Counted from the stretch's first letter, positions 1-8,991 are shown. The stretch: DNA of 64,000 bases from Candidatus Hemicellulosilyticus sp. P3 (GCA_001543385.1 LPNH01000017.1:25413-89412); one strand, 5' to 3'. Program-made: numbers and translations. The notes: generated by a model not told the origin, from the sequence alone.

Positions 1-104
1 ATGTCACGCGCCTCCTCCGGTGTCCGCGGTGTGGCCCACACCTGTGCCAGCATGAGCAGCAAGGGGGTGATAATCAGGATTCGGTGGCGGTGTGATCGGT
101 TCAT
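1..104 (-). CDS. N-terminus of a secreted protein (partial, runs off left edge)
   Basis: Reading leftwards from an ATG at 104 gives an open frame to the window edge. It has a charged start (MNRSHRHR), a hydrophobic core (ILIITPLLLMLAQV) and an apparent signal-peptidase site after WA, so it is probably exported. The next residues (TPRTPEEARD) resemble the start of Spi-type propeptides of secreted C10 peptidases in Bacteroidales, but about 10 residues are too few to assign a family. It starts 19 bp after the stop of the DUF4105 gene on the same strand, so the two are probably co-transcribed. Confidence 0.55.
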   Translation of the reverse strand, partial: MNRSHRHRILIITPLLLMLAQVWATPRTPEEARD

Positions 105-123
105 GGTGAGGTGGATGTTGAGT

Positions 124-1272
124 TTATTGTTGTTTGTGGTTTTCATGCAGCGAAGCGGTGAGCCGGACGAACAGCGTCAGTGACAGCGGGACGACCGCGC
201 TGTTGATCTGTTGCGGCACACCGATCAGCGTCAGCACCATGGCGGCGGCGAGCATTGTCATCTGTACAACGGTCATCCACCGTGCACTCTGACGGCCGCG
301 GATGAGGAAATAGAGCCATAGCGGCGAGGCCCACAGCAGGTTGAGATTCCAGTTGGTGTAATGGTGTGAAGTGCCGAACCATAGGAATATCAGCAATAGC
401 GACACAAGAAAGCCCGTGCCGTAAAGGATGCAGTCTATCCAGCGCAAACTCCACCCTCGCCGGCTGCCTGTCATGCTGAGCACCACAATGACGACAAACA
501 GACCCCATCCGGCTGCCAGCGGTGATACGGGGCAGGAGGTCGCGGTCTGCTCTCCCGGCAACAGCTCCGTGGCGGGGCTGGACAGCGGCTGTCCGTCGTC
601 CAGTGTGGCCGAGCCTGCCAGCTGCATCAGGTGGAACGGCGCAAACATCAGCTCGCGGGCGTTGCATACATGGTCTGTCGGCATACCCAACACCAGGTCC
701 AGCGCAAAACGCCACCACAGATGACCGGCTGTGGCACCGTAAACCACATCCCGATAAGTGATACGCTGCACCGGCTCGTTATAGCGGATGCTGCGGCGGC
801 CCAAGGCGGCGTCAATGACATCGCGGGGACGTGTGGCGCAGTTGTCGCGGAAGAAATCGTAGCGATAATAGCGGTATTCGGGCTCATAGTTGGTCTCAAG
901 CAGGATGAAAAGGTTCTCACGCTCCCGGCCGTCGAGCATGAGCCGCTGTTCGTAGACGGCACGCCGTTCCGCCCGATAGCATTGCATGAAGTGCCGGTAG
1001 CTGTCCCGGCTCAGACAGTAGTTGAGGTTGCCGCGTGCGAACGACCAATAAAAATGTGGCTGGTTGAAGTCATAAGTGCCGTAATTGTAGACATAATCGA
1101 TGCCGTTGGCCGTGTCGCGCACGCGGATGGCGCTGTGGCCGAAAAACGTCTCCACTTCCCCGCCTTCGCCGCAGGTGAGCAGCGACACGACGGCCCCGTC
1201 GCCCAGCGGTGTCCCGGCCGGGGCTGTCGTCACAACCGACAGCAGCAGCGCTATTGTCAAGAATCTTCTCAT
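124..1272 (-). CDS. DUF4105 membrane protein (Lnb N-terminal periplasmic-like domain)
   Basis: A 382-residue protein. The start ATG at 1272 is chosen because it gives a clean signal peptide (MRRFLTIALLLSVVTTAPAG); upstream in-frame codons would run into mscS. The soluble part carries the DUF4105 signature: GHSAIRV near residue 45, YNYGTYDF, the FARGNLNY stretch, and FFRDNCATRPRD near 150. The Cys/Asn/Arg cluster suggests a papain-like periplasmic fold. About four or five hydrophobic segments follow after residue 240, so it is a periplasmic domain anchored by a C-terminal membrane bundle. The substrate is unknown. It lies 17 bp downstream of the MscS gene and is probably in its operon. Confidence 0.85.
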   Translation of the reverse strand: MRRFLTIALLLSVVTTAPAGTPLGDGAVVSLLTCGEGGEVETFFGHSAIRVRDTANGIDYVYNYGTYDFNQPHFYWSFARGNLNYCLSRDSYRHFMQCYRAERRAVYEQRLMLDGRERENLFILLETNYEPEYRYYRYDFFRDNCATRPRDVIDAALGRRSIRYNEPVQRITYRDVVYGATAGHLWWRFALDLVLGMPTDHVCNARELMFAPFHLMQLAGSATLDDGQPLSSPATELLPGEQTATSCPVSPLAAGWGLFVVIVVLSMTGSRRGWSLRWIDCILYGTGFLVSLLLIFLWFGTSHHYTNWNLNLLWASPLWLYFLIRGRQSARWMTVVQMTMLAAAMVLTLIGVPQQINSAVVPLSLTLFVRLTASLHENHKQQ

Positions 1273-1289
1273 AACAGCAATGTAATTCG

Positions 1290-2375
1290 TCAGTCGCCCG
1301 CCCCGAGTTTTTCCTCCTCCGATGTCTGCAGATGTGCCGTTGCGGTGCGCGGCTCCATCTGTATGGGTTGCTTTTCGGCTCCGTGATGCAGCGTGATTTG
1401 CGGGAAGGGTATCTCCACGCCGGCATTGTTGAATGCGATGTAGATGTCCTCGCGGATATGCATCCACAAAGTCCAGTAGTCCTCCACAGTCACCCACAGC
1501 CACAGCGTCAGGTCCACCGAGCTGTCGCCCAGATTGCTGACCGCGATCGTCGGCGCCTTGGGCTCATGCAGGATGAGCGGCTCGTTGTTGATGACCTGCC
1601 ACAATGCCTCCTTGGCTTTCTTCAGGTCTGTCCCGTAGGCCACACTGGCCACCACATCAAGCCGGATAACAGGCTCCTTGGTGTGGTTGATAAGGCTTTT
1701 GGTGGCCAGTTCGCTGTTGGGGATGATGATGGTGCGCCCGTTGAAAGGCCGCATGAAGGTGTGGAAGATGCGTATCTCCTTGATATAACCCTTGTAATTG
1801 CCGCATTCGATATAGTCATCCACCTTGAAAGGCTTCATCAGCAGGATGATGACACCACCGGCAAAATTCTGCAGCGTGCCCTGCAATGCCATGCCGATAG
1901 CCAGCCCCATGGCGCCCAGCAGCGCGATGAACGAGGTGGCCTTGATGCCGATCACATCCATGGCCATGATGATAATCATCGCCTTCAGCAACAGGTCCAC
2001 CAGCGAGGCCAGAAAACTTTTCAGCGAGGCTTCGGCGCCGCGGCGGTCCAGCGCACGGATGATAGCCCGCTTCAGCATCTTGGCCAGTTTCATCCCCACC
2101 CACAGGATGAGGACAGCCACCAGCAGCTTGGGAATAAAGCCCACCGTCAGCTGCGTCAGTTCGCGCAAGCCGTCCTTGACAATGGTGTTCTCTCCGGTCA
2201 CAATGCTTTTGATGTCGGAAAGATTCATATTCTTCAAACTGTCGGCCACCGTATGGGTGATACTGTCGGTGACTTTCAGCGTCTGCCCGAACTTGTCGTC
2301 AGGGATAGTCGGCGCGGCGGCGCCTTGGGCGGCGGCCGTCATCAGCGAGGGAGTGTTGTCGTCTAAAAGCAGCAT
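1290..2375 (-). CDS. Small-conductance mechanosensitive ion channel (MscS family)
   Basis: A 361-residue MscS-type channel that releases osmolytes on hypo-osmotic shock. Three membrane helices are visible, at about residues 80-98, 125-143 and 148-180. The pore-lining TM3 has the typical Gly/Ala pattern (GAMGLAIGMALQGTLQNFAGG). The beta domain follows (PFKVDDYIE and IPNSELATKSLINHT), then a mixed C-terminal domain. The first 70 residues are a hydrophilic extension. A TATCTTTG -7 box lies 30 bp upstream. It is first in an operon with the DUF4105 gene. MscS paralogues are hard to tell apart, so no specific symbol is given. Confidence 0.93.
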   Translation of the reverse strand: MLLLDDNTPSLMTAAAQGAAAPTIPDDKFGQTLKVTDSITHTVADSLKNMNLSDIKSIVTGENTIVKDGLRELTQLTVGFIPKLLVAVLILWVGMKLAKMLKRAIIRALDRRGAEASLKSFLASLVDLLLKAMIIIMAMDVIGIKATSFIALLGAMGLAIGMALQGTLQNFAGGVIILLMKPFKVDDYIECGNYKGYIKEIRIFHTFMRPFNGRTIIIPNSELATKSLINHTKEPVIRLDVVASVAYGTDLKKAKEALWQVINNEPLILHEPKAPTIAVSNLGDSSVDLTLWLWVTVEDYWTLWMHIREDIYIAFNNAGVEIPFPQITLHHGAEKQPIQMEPRTATAHLQTSEEEKLGAGD

Positions 2376-2404
2376 AATGTAAAGAAATTATACCTCATAA
2401 AATG

Positions 2405-2412
2405 CAAAGATA
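2405..2412 (-). promoter_or_regulatory. Bacteroidetes -7 box for mscS operon
   Basis: On the minus strand this reads TATCTTTG, an exact TAnnTTTG match, 30 bp before the mscS ATG. No clear -33 TTG element was seen. Confidence 0.55.
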
Positions 2413-2671
2413 CATTTATTTTCTGAAAAACATCCGTAATTTCACCGTCATTGCCGTCGGGAGGGTCGGCCCCTTGCCGGCATGTCGTCAACCCCTACGG
2501 ACACAACGGACGGGCCTCACTCCGGCCCTGCATTCGGATGCCACCGTGCCCGCCCCCCTCCATTCAGCCCTCCTGCCCTCAAAAACAAAGTAAACCGTCG
2601 TTGATGTGGCAATAAAAATCTTCATTTCACGTTACTCGTACAATTCCGTCGTCCGTTTTGAAAAAAATAAC

Positions 2672-2679
2672 TACTTTTG
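2672..2679 (+). promoter_or_regulatory. -7 box for the methyltransferase gene
   Basis: TACTTTTG matches TAnnTTTG, 26 bp before the ATG at 2706. Confidence 0.55.
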
Positions 2680-2705
2680 TCCCTTGATTAGATGCCGTTA
2701 CAGCT

Positions 2706-3540
2706 ATGCAACATAGACATACAGACAGGAAACAGTATTTCACCGAGCAGTCCAACACATCGAAAGAATATTACCTAAACTACGTAAACGCGATCCATCC
2801 GTTGTCAGGCGGGATGCGGGTGCTCGAGGTCGGTTGCGGCGAGGGAGGCAATCTGCTTCCCTTCGCTGAGATTGGCTGCCGGGTAAGCGGCATCGATATC
2901 AGCGCAAAGCAGATCGACAACGCGAAGCAATTTTTTTTACGAGAGCGGCCTGTCGGCAGACTTCGTGGCGTCAGACTTCATGAACGTTCCGTCGCCCGTC
3001 AGCGAGGAGGATAAGTTCGACGTGGTGCTGGTGCATGATGTAATCGAACACATCGAACCCCCGTTCAAGGCAGGTTTTGTCGCCCACGTCGAATCATTCA
3101 TGCGCCGCGACGCGATAGTGTTCTTTGCATTTCCGGCGTGGCAGATGCCGTTTGGAGGCCACCAGCAGATATGTCGGAGCAAACTCTCTATAGTTCCCTA
3201 CCTGCACCTGCTTCCTACACCCCTCTATCGCATGATATTGCGTGCGTGCAAAGAACCGGTCGGCGTCGTCGACGAGCTGCTCAGCATCAAACGTTCCGGC
3301 CTCTCCGTCGAACAATTCGAACATCTTGCAGCCGGGCAGGGGCTGCAAACCGTCAAGCGTACCCTCTGGTTCATCAACCCGCACTACAAACAAAAATTCG
3401 GACTGAAGCCCCGCGTCGAAATCTGGGGGTTCAATAAACTATACGGTTTGCGTGACTTCTACACCACATCAGCGTGGTACCTGCTTGCCGATGCCAACTC
3501 CGGCGGTTCCCATGCCGCTTCCGGCAGCCGTCCTGCATAG
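2706..3540 (+). pseudogene. Class I SAM-dependent methyltransferase, frameshifted at a T8 tract
   Basis: Two overlapping frames make one methyltransferase. The first part (from 2706) holds SAM motif I (VLEVGCGEGGN, about residues 39-49) and the acidic motif SGIDIS. The second part (open from about 2940) holds VVLVHDVIEHIEPP and the C-terminal half. The frame breaks inside eight T residues at 2931-2938. Removing one T joins NAKQFF to YESGLSADFV and restores a protein of about 277 residues. As read, translation stops after 102 residues. The cause could be a real mutation, phase variation by slippage, or a sequencing or assembly error. The substrate is unknown. It stands alone, with its own promoter. 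Confidence 0.85.
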
Positions 3541-3890
3541 GCCGTGCTTCGGCCGGCCGCGCGTCATGCACTGCGTGGCCGCATTCTCTTTCTTGCCCGG
3601 GCCGTCAAACGGCGCCCTAATTCTTCTTCGATGCCATTTTCACGCTTGCGGCGGCTTCTGCTGCGGTGATACGGCCGCCGCCATCAGCGAGGGGGTGTTA
3701 TTTATTTTCTGAAAAGGGGTCTGTTTTCTCCGTTGTTCATGCTTGCCGTGTCAGAACCCGAAAGCCGTGATTTGCAAAAGCCAGTCTCCATCTGGAGGCC
3801 GGCTTTTGCGGTATAAGTGTCCGTCACCTTTCTGTATACATGCTGTCGTCAAAAGTCAGCATGCGGCAATGAGGCAAGTGATGCGTCTCA
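3541..3890. other. Intergenic region between convergent genes
   Basis: About 350 bp separate the 3' ends of the methyltransferase and the hydrolase lipoprotein. I see only the long inverted repeat at 3774-3809 (listed separately). The frame at 3452-3712 has no protein-like features. Confidence 0.5.
3774..3809. terminator. Hairpin between convergent genes
   Basis: GCAAAAGCC and GGCTTTTGC form a 9-bp stem. An inner CTCCA-TC-TGGAG palindrome extends it. It sits between two convergent 3' ends. There is no strong T run on either side, so it may act as a weak bidirectional terminator. Confidence 0.45.
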
Positions 3891-4991
3891 TTAGAGGTTG
3901 TCTTTAAAGAACCGCTCTATTTTGTCGTAAGGGATAACTCCGGCCTGGTCGTCGTAGAGGTCTACATGGGAAGCTCCCGGGATGATGAGGATCTCCTTGT
4001 TGCCTAAGGTCATGTTTTTGCCCTGCGGATTGGTGCCGGTCATCTGCTCGAAGGCTCCCTCGCTGAAATAACGGCTATGGGCTTTTTCGCCGTGGATAAG
4101 GAGAACGGGTGTTTCAATCTCGTTGGCGAAACAAAGGATAGGCTGGTTAAGGAATGACTGGGTACCGATAAGATTCCAGCCGTCGGTGCTGTTGCCGCTG
4201 CGGGGATGATAGCCTCGCGGGGTTTTGTAATAGGCGTGATAGTCTTTGACAAACCATGGTGCGTCGTCGGGCAGCGGGTCGACCACGCCGCCGGCACGCC
4301 CATAGTCGCCCGTGCGGAACGCCTCGGTGCGGGCGGTGGCAAGACTCCTGCGCTGTTCCATACGGGCTTCGGGGTTGTCGGTGCTGCCGAAATAACCTTC
4401 GCGGGCCACCCGTGTCATATCATACATGGTGCTCGCCACGGTGGCTTTGATGCGCGGGTCGAGGGCGGCGGCGTTGACAGCCATGCCTCCGAATCCGCAG
4501 ATACCTATGATGCCGATGCGGTCGGGGTCGATGTTTTCCTGTACGGAGAGGAAATCAACGGCGGCAAGGAAATCCTCGGTGTTGATGTCGGGGCTGGCGG
4601 TGCGACGGGGTTCGCCTCCGCTTTCGCCTGTAAAGGAAGGGTCGAAAGCCAATGTCACAAAGCCGCGTTCAGCCAGATGCTGGGCGTAGAGGCCGCTGCT
4701 CTGCTCTTTGACGGCGCCGAAAGGGCCGCTCACGGCGATGGCGGCCAGCCGGCCGTCGGCATTCTTGGGTGAGTAGAGGTCTGCCGCCAGCTCGATGCCG
4801 TAGCGGTTGTGGAAGGTCACCTTGCGGTGCTCCACCTTGTCGCTCAAAGGGAACGTCTTGTCCCACTCCTGGGTTAGTTTAAGTTCTTGATTCATGATGT
4901 TTTGTGTTGGTTCTTGATTCTTGCTTTCGCAGCCGGCAGCCAGCACACAGGCCATAGCCGTCACTGCCAGGGCGATCCAAGTCTTGTTCAT
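3891..4991 (-). CDS. Alpha/beta hydrolase lipoprotein (YcjY / dienelactone-hydrolase-like)
   Basis: A 366-residue lipoprotein. The start at 4991 gives a signal peptide ending in the lipobox LAAGC (Cys21). The alpha/beta-hydrolase core is clear: AIAVSGPFGAVKEQ (oxyanion region), FVTLAFDPSF, and a nucleophile elbow IGICGFGG in which Cys165 takes the place of the usual Ser. The catalytic His is likely the one in PGASHVDLY near 344. A Cys nucleophile is known in dienelactone hydrolases and in YcjY-like proteins. The substrate is unknown. The gene is monocistronic and divergent from the Na/Pi cotransporter gene, with its own TATCTTTG box. Confidence 0.85.
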   Translation of the reverse strand: MNKTWIALAVTAMACVLAAGCESKNQEPTQNIMNQELKLTQEWDKTFPLSDKVEHRKVTFHNRYGIELAADLYSPKNADGRLAAIAVSGPFGAVKEQSSGLYAQHLAERGFVTLAFDPSFTGESGGEPRRTASPDINTEDFLAAVDFLSVQENIDPDRIGIIGICGFGGMAVNAAALDPRIKATVASTMYDMTRVAREGYFGSTDNPEARMEQRRSLATARTEAFRTGDYGRAGGVVDPLPDDAPWFVKDYHAYYKTPRGYHPRSGNSTDGWNLIGTQSFLNQPILCFANEIETPVLLIHGEKAHSRYFSEGAFEQMTGTNPQGKNMTLGNKEILIIPGASHVDLYDDQAGVIPYDKIERFFKDNL

Positions 4992-5015
4992 GCGGTTGAG
5001 ATTATGTGTTTGTTG

Positions 5016-5023
5016 CAAAGATA
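5016..5023 (-). promoter_or_regulatory. -7 box for the hydrolase lipoprotein gene
   Basis: TATCTTTG on the minus strand, 25 bp before the ATG at 4991. Confidence 0.55.
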
Positions 5024-5129
5024 GCAAATTTTCCGTTTTTTTATATCTGAAAACTTAGCGGCGAAGTGAAACCTCACTTCCGGCCCTGAATCCCGGCGAC
5101 CGATTTGGGCCAGTTCGCAAATTTATACG

Positions 5130-5137
5130 TATATTTG
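5130..5137 (+). promoter_or_regulatory. -7 box for the Na/Pi cotransporter gene
   Basis: TATATTTG matches TAnnTTTG. A TTTG at 5104-5107, 22 bp upstream, could be the -33 element. Transcription would start near 5144, which favours the ATG at 5163 over the one at 5148. Confidence 0.55.
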
Positions 5138-5162
5138 TCTGATAAAATTGATACTATTTTCC

Positions 5163-6899
5163 ATGACTCTTCTTCAGATACTTTTGATTATCATCAACTT
5201 TGCTGGTGCGCTTGCCGTGTTTCTCTTTGCCATGAAACTGATGAGCGAAGGCTTGCAGAAGGTGGCGGGCAGCAGAATGCGTGCCGTGCTTGGCCGCATC
5301 ACCAACAAACCGCTCAGCGGCATCCTCACCGGCACGGTGGTCACGGCGGCCATACAGTCCTCGTCGGCCACCACCGTTATGGTGGTCAGTTTTGTCAATG
5401 CCGGGCTGCTCACCCTCTCCGGCGCTGTGGCCGTCATCATGGGCGCCAACATCGGCACCACCGTCACGGCGTGGATTATCACACTGCTCGGGTTGGGCGA
5501 GAGTTCGGGCTATTTCAGCCTGCCGCTGGCCATAGCGGCGGTCAGCCTCATCTTTCTTTTCACGCGGAAAGACCGCTCCAAGTCTTTGGCTCAAACCATC
5601 CTGGGACTTTCGTTGCTGCTTGTGGGCATGCAGCTCCTGCAAAGCGCCATGCCCAATCTCGAAGACTATCCCGGCCTGCTGCAGGGCATCGCGTCGTTGT
5701 CGGGCTACGGTTTCTGGTCCATCCTGCTTTTTATCGCCATCGGGGCGTTGCTCACCTGCATCGTACAGGCTTCCGCCGCCATGATGGCCATCACCCTTGT
5801 CATGTGTTACAACGGATGGATTGGATTCGACATGGCCGTCGCCTTGGTCATGGGGCAGAACATCGGCACCACCATCACCGCCAACATCGCCGCTGTCGTC
5901 GCCAACGCCGCCGGCAAGAAAGCAGCACGGGCCCATCTGGTCTTCAATGTGGTCGGTGTGCTCATCACGCTCGTTCTGTTCCGTCCGCTGATGTCGCTGA
6001 TCGCCCGCGTCACCCTTGGTGTCACCGGATGTTCCCCCTACGCCGACGTGGCCACCGCCGGCTACAACCCCGAGTCCATCCCCTTGGCCATCTCATTCTT
6101 CCATACCGTTTTCAATGTGGGCAACACCGCCATTTTGTCCTGGTTCATTCCGCAGATATTATGGTTAGTGGACCGTATGGTTCCTGAGAAAAAGGTGGCT
6201 GTCGGACAGGAGGAATACCGTCTCACCTACATCAGCCGCGGACCTGTCACCACAGCCGAGTTGGGCTTGCAGGCCGCCAAACGGGAGATACAGCTCTTCT
6301 CCAAACAAGTGCTGCGAATGTACGCCCTGCTGCCCGAACTACGCGGTGCACGCAGCGACAAAGAATTTGATGCCGCCATGCAGCGTATCGCCGACTACGA
6401 GCGGCTCACCGACCGCATGGAGATGGAGCTGACCGACTACCTCACCTCCATCGGCGGCGGCGACATCAGCAGCCACGGCTCCGAACGCATCGGTGCCATG
6501 CTGCGCATTATCGACAACCTCGAAAGCATCGGCGACAGCATCTATCAAATATCCCTCACGCGTCGGAACAAGCGCAGCGATGCGGTGCATTTCAGCGACA
6601 GCCAGAATGCCCATATCGCGCAGATGAGCGCCATGGTCGAGAACGCCCTGATCGTGATGGACGCCAACTTGGCCGACTTTGACCGCGCCGACCTCGACGC
6701 CGCCTATGCTGCCGAACGCAGCGTCAACACCTATCGCGACCAGCTGCGTGCCGAGCATTTGGAGGCTTTGAAGTCGGGGCGCTACACCTATGCTGTCGGC
6801 AGTGCCTACAGTGAGTTGTTCGCCCAATACGAGAAACTGGCCGACTATGTCATCAACGTCAGCGAAGCCCTTCAGCCCGCTCGCAAGCACACCCGTTAA
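5163..6899 (+). CDS. Na/Pi cotransporter family protein with C-terminal PhoU-like domain
   Basis: A 578-residue inner-membrane protein. Two Na/Pi cotransporter repeats are seen: the first with AIQSSSATTVMVVSF near residue 55, the second with CIVQASAAMMAITLVM near 200. About eight hydrophobic helices fill residues 1-330. After VDRMVPEKKVAVG a soluble helical region (about 350-570) resembles a PhoU domain, as in YjbB-type bacterial transporters. It probably moves phosphate with sodium. An in-frame ATG at 5148 would add five residues but leaves almost no leader after the promoter. It ends 14 bp before the next gene, so the two are probably co-transcribed. Confidence 0.92.
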   Translation: MTLLQILLIIINFAGALAVFLFAMKLMSEGLQKVAGSRMRAVLGRITNKPLSGILTGTVVTAAIQSSSATTVMVVSFVNAGLLTLSGAVAVIMGANIGTTVTAWIITLLGLGESSGYFSLPLAIAAVSLIFLFTRKDRSKSLAQTILGLSLLLVGMQLLQSAMPNLEDYPGLLQGIASLSGYGFWSILLFIAIGALLTCIVQASAAMMAITLVMCYNGWIGFDMAVALVMGQNIGTTITANIAAVVANAAGKKAARAHLVFNVVGVLITLVLFRPLMSLIARVTLGVTGCSPYADVATAGYNPESIPLAISFFHTVFNVGNTAILSWFIPQILWLVDRMVPEKKVAVGQEEYRLTYISRGPVTTAELGLQAAKREIQLFSKQVLRMYALLPELRGARSDKEFDAAMQRIADYERLTDRMEMELTDYLTSIGGGDISSHGSERIGAMLRIIDNLESIGDSIYQISLTRRNKRSDAVHFSDSQNAHIAQMSAMVENALIVMDANLADFDRADLDAAYAAERSVNTYRDQLRAEHLEALKSGRYTYAVGSAYSELFAQYEKLADYVINVSEALQPARKHTR

Positions 6900-6913
6900 A
6901 ACTTTTCGAAACG

Positions 6914-7585
6914 ATGACAACGGAACACACGCTGCATGATTGTCCGTCGATGATGGAATACATCGAGCAGACCGGGTTGCTGCCGCTGTTGGACAGCGGT
7001 GTGCCCGGCTTCTCGGCCGATGCCGCGGTGGCTCCCGAATGCCGCTACCGCAGGTTGGACGATGGCGGCTGGGAATGGCCGTTGTGGAAATGGAAAGGGC
7101 CCCTCGTCACCGAAGGTCATTTCGCCTACGGCAAATTCTTCGACGGCAAAGCCGGCTTCGTCAGTATGCAGTGGTGGCCCGATTTGTGCAACTGGCGCCG
7201 CAGCCGTCATCCTGTACCCGACGAAGACTCCCTCGAAGGCGCCATACTGGCCGTGCTCCAGACCTCGGGCAGCATGATTTCGCGAGAGTTGCGTGCCGCC
7301 TGCGGTTTCACCGGTCCGCGTATGCGCAGCCGTTTCGACGCCTGCATCACCCGTCTGCAGATGGCATGCCGTGTCGTCACCGAGGACTTTGTCTACCCCC
7401 GCGACCGTCACGACCGGCCTTACGGTTGGGGTTGGTCCCTGCTCGCCACCCCCGAACGGCTCTATGGTCGCGGCGCCTGCCGTTGCGAACGCAGCCCCGA
7501 AGAGTCTTGCGCCCGCCTGCACACCCATCTCAGGGCCTTGTTGCCCGATGCCGGCGAACGGCAGATAGCACGGCTGGTAGGGTAG
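6914..7585 (+). CDS. AlkZ-related conserved protein
   Basis: A 223-residue cytosolic protein without signal peptide or membrane segment. It is rich in Trp and Arg (WEWPLWKWKGPLV, GFVSMQWWPDLCNWRR). The middle (SLEGAILAVLQTSGSMISRELR, then MRSRFDACITRLQMACRVV) looks like a winged-helix unit. This layout is what I recall for AlkZ/YcaQ-related proteins, which are linked to DNA glycosylases, but the paired catalytic Gln motif of AlkZ was not identified. It follows the transporter gene by 14 bp. The function is uncertain. Confidence 0.7.
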   Translation: MTTEHTLHDCPSMMEYIEQTGLLPLLDSGVPGFSADAAVAPECRYRRLDDGGWEWPLWKWKGPLVTEGHFAYGKFFDGKAGFVSMQWWPDLCNWRRSRHPVPDEDSLEGAILAVLQTSGSMISRELRAACGFTGPRMRSRFDACITRLQMACRVVTEDFVYPRDRHDRPYGWGWSLLATPERLYGRGACRCERSPEESCARLHTHLRALLPDAGERQIARLVG

Positions 7586-7685
7586 GGGATGGAGCGCCGC
7601 AGGGTCCAGACCGGCTGAAAATCACCCGTAGATCTCGATGAGATGCTTGACAAACTGTATGTCGCCAAAGTCGACGGTGCCCGTG

Positions 7686-7772
7686 TCACGCTCGCTCGTC
7701 GGGGCTCACCAGCAAGACGCCGTAACCTGGCAGAGGTATTTCGACGCCATTGGATAATTTGGTGGTATTCAT
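7686..7772 (-). pseudogene. Aldo/keto reductase N-terminal remnant
   Basis: Four bases after the stop of the CMD/cupin gene an ATG opens a 28-codon frame (MNTTKLSNGVEIPLPGYGVL). It matches the N-terminus of the aldo/keto reductase at 11018-11950 (TLSNGVEMPLEGFGVF). The frame stops after PDERA and no further reductase sequence follows, because the converging plus-strand gene ends at 7585. I read this as a deletion scar that removed about 90% of a co-transcribed reductase. The bases after it (to about 7620) also look protein-like, but I could not assign them. Confidence 0.6.
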
Positions 7773-7776
7773 AAAA

Positions 7777-8889
7777 TTACAGTTTGTTGTACTCTTCATC
7801 GGAGACCGGTTCAAGCCATTCTGTGCTGTTGCCGGGGCGGACATCGGTGTGGTAAGTGAGATGCTGCATCCAGCTGTCCTCTGCGGCGCCATGCCAGTGT
7901 TTGACACCTTCGGATACAGCGACCGTGACGCCGGGGCGCAATTCGATGGCTTCCTTGCCCCACTCCTGATACCATCCGCGCCCGCTGACGCAGACGATCA
8001 TCTGCATGGCGCCGTGGTGGGTGTGCCAGTTGTTGCGGCATCCCGGCTCGAAGGTAACGTTGCACAGGCCGCCGTCCATCACGGCCAGATAGCTTTTCCC
8101 GATGAAGTACTGCGCGTAGGCGTTGTTGGGCTCGCCTAATGGCCAGACGGAGGTGGAGACGACCGGCGTTTCGCGCCCCTCGACGGCTGCGATGGCGGCT
8201 TCGCAACGCAAGGCTTCGGCGGTGAGACCGTGTGCCTTCAACGTTTCGGGAATAGCGGAAAGCTGCTCCTTGCTGACACCCATATTCAATGCTCCGCGTA
8301 CATGTGCCGTGAGTTGTGGCATCACCCCTTCCATTCCGCTCAGGGCGCTGACGGTCACCAACTCACGCTCTGCATAAGTCAGCACGTCGCGGGCAAAGAT
8401 GTCACCGAAGAGGTGTGCTTTGAGGAAGTAGTCCTCGGCGGGGCAGAACGTATAGTTAAACGGTTGTCCCGTAAGCTGAGTCTGGACCACCGTGCCCTGC
8501 CGCAAAGCGTCGTAGTTGTCCGGTAGCGGCGATGCCTCGGCGCCCTCATTCACGGTCAGACCCTCGGCCCTGCGTTGCTCCACGACTTGCTGCAGTGAGC
8601 CCAAAGCGTTGAGCGAACGTGGGAATCCCGTGTAGGCGTAGAGATGCGCGAGGGCTTCCTTCATTTGGTTTACGGTCAGGCCGGCATCAAGACTTCTGTT
8701 GATGCTTTCGGACAACGACGACTGGTCGCCCCGGGCCTCATGGCAGGCGACGAGCGTCATTTCCGCCGCTTGCTCGGCAGTGAAACTTAAGGTGTTCATC
8801 TCCTTGTCAGTTTTAGTTGTTTTGCTGCTGCAGGCAGCCATCGTCATCGCTGCCAGTGCAAACAATGAAATGTTGTAAATCAGTTTCAT
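7777..8889 (-). CDS. Carboxymuconolactone decarboxylase-like / cupin lipoprotein
   Basis: A 370-residue fusion. The signal peptide ends in a lipobox (MTMAACSS). Two CMD/AhpD-like repeats follow: SINRSLDAGLTVNQMKEALAHLYAYTG split around residue 70, and the FARDVLTYAERELVTVSALSG region near 180. A C-terminal cupin (about 265-360) has the metal-binding pattern NWHTHHG and a second His in GVKHWHG. Such fusions are common in Bacteroidales redox clusters beside aldo/keto reductases and flavodoxins. The substrate is unknown. The CMD repeats lack an obvious CxxC, so AhpD-type peroxidase activity is unlikely. Confidence 0.85.
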   Translation of the reverse strand: MKLIYNISLFALAAMTMAACSSKTTKTDKEMNTLSFTAEQAAEMTLVACHEARGDQSSLSESINRSLDAGLTVNQMKEALAHLYAYTGFPRSLNALGSLQQVVEQRRAEGLTVNEGAEASPLPDNYDALRQGTVVQTQLTGQPFNYTFCPAEDYFLKAHLFGDIFARDVLTYAERELVTVSALSGMEGVMPQLTAHVRGALNMGVSKEQLSAIPETLKAHGLTAEALRCEAAIAAVEGRETPVVSTSVWPLGEPNNAYAQYFIGKSYLAVMDGGLCNVTFEPGCRNNWHTHHGAMQMIVCVSGRGWYQEWGKEAIELRPGVTVAVSEGVKHWHGAAEDSWMQHLTYHTDVRPGNSTEWLEPVSDEEYNKL

Positions 8890-8910
8890 TCAGTCATAAA
8901 TTTAACCTTG

Positions 8911-8918
8911 CAAAAATA
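8911..8918 (-). promoter_or_regulatory. -7 box for the CMD/cupin gene
   Basis: TATTTTTG on the minus strand, 22 bp before the ATG at 8889. Confidence 0.5.
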
Positions 8919-8991
8919 CACACAAATCCTCTTCCCGTCCCAATCCAAATCGCGGTGATTGTTTTCATTTTTGCCGCAGCCGGAAAGCGGC

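Larger units (their letters stand above)
2376..2705. other. Intergenic region between divergent mscS and methyltransferase genes
   Basis: About 330 bp between divergent genes. It holds the two promoters listed separately, at 2405-2412 (minus) and 2672-2679 (plus). A 63-codon frame at 2402-2593 has a composition that does not look protein-like and no start context, so I do not call it. Confidence 0.6.

Noticed and set aside
2402..2593. 63-codon plus-strand ORF upstream of the methyltransferase
   Set aside because: Composition rich in Pro/Leu/Arg from GC-rich non-coding DNA, and it overlaps the mscS promoter region.
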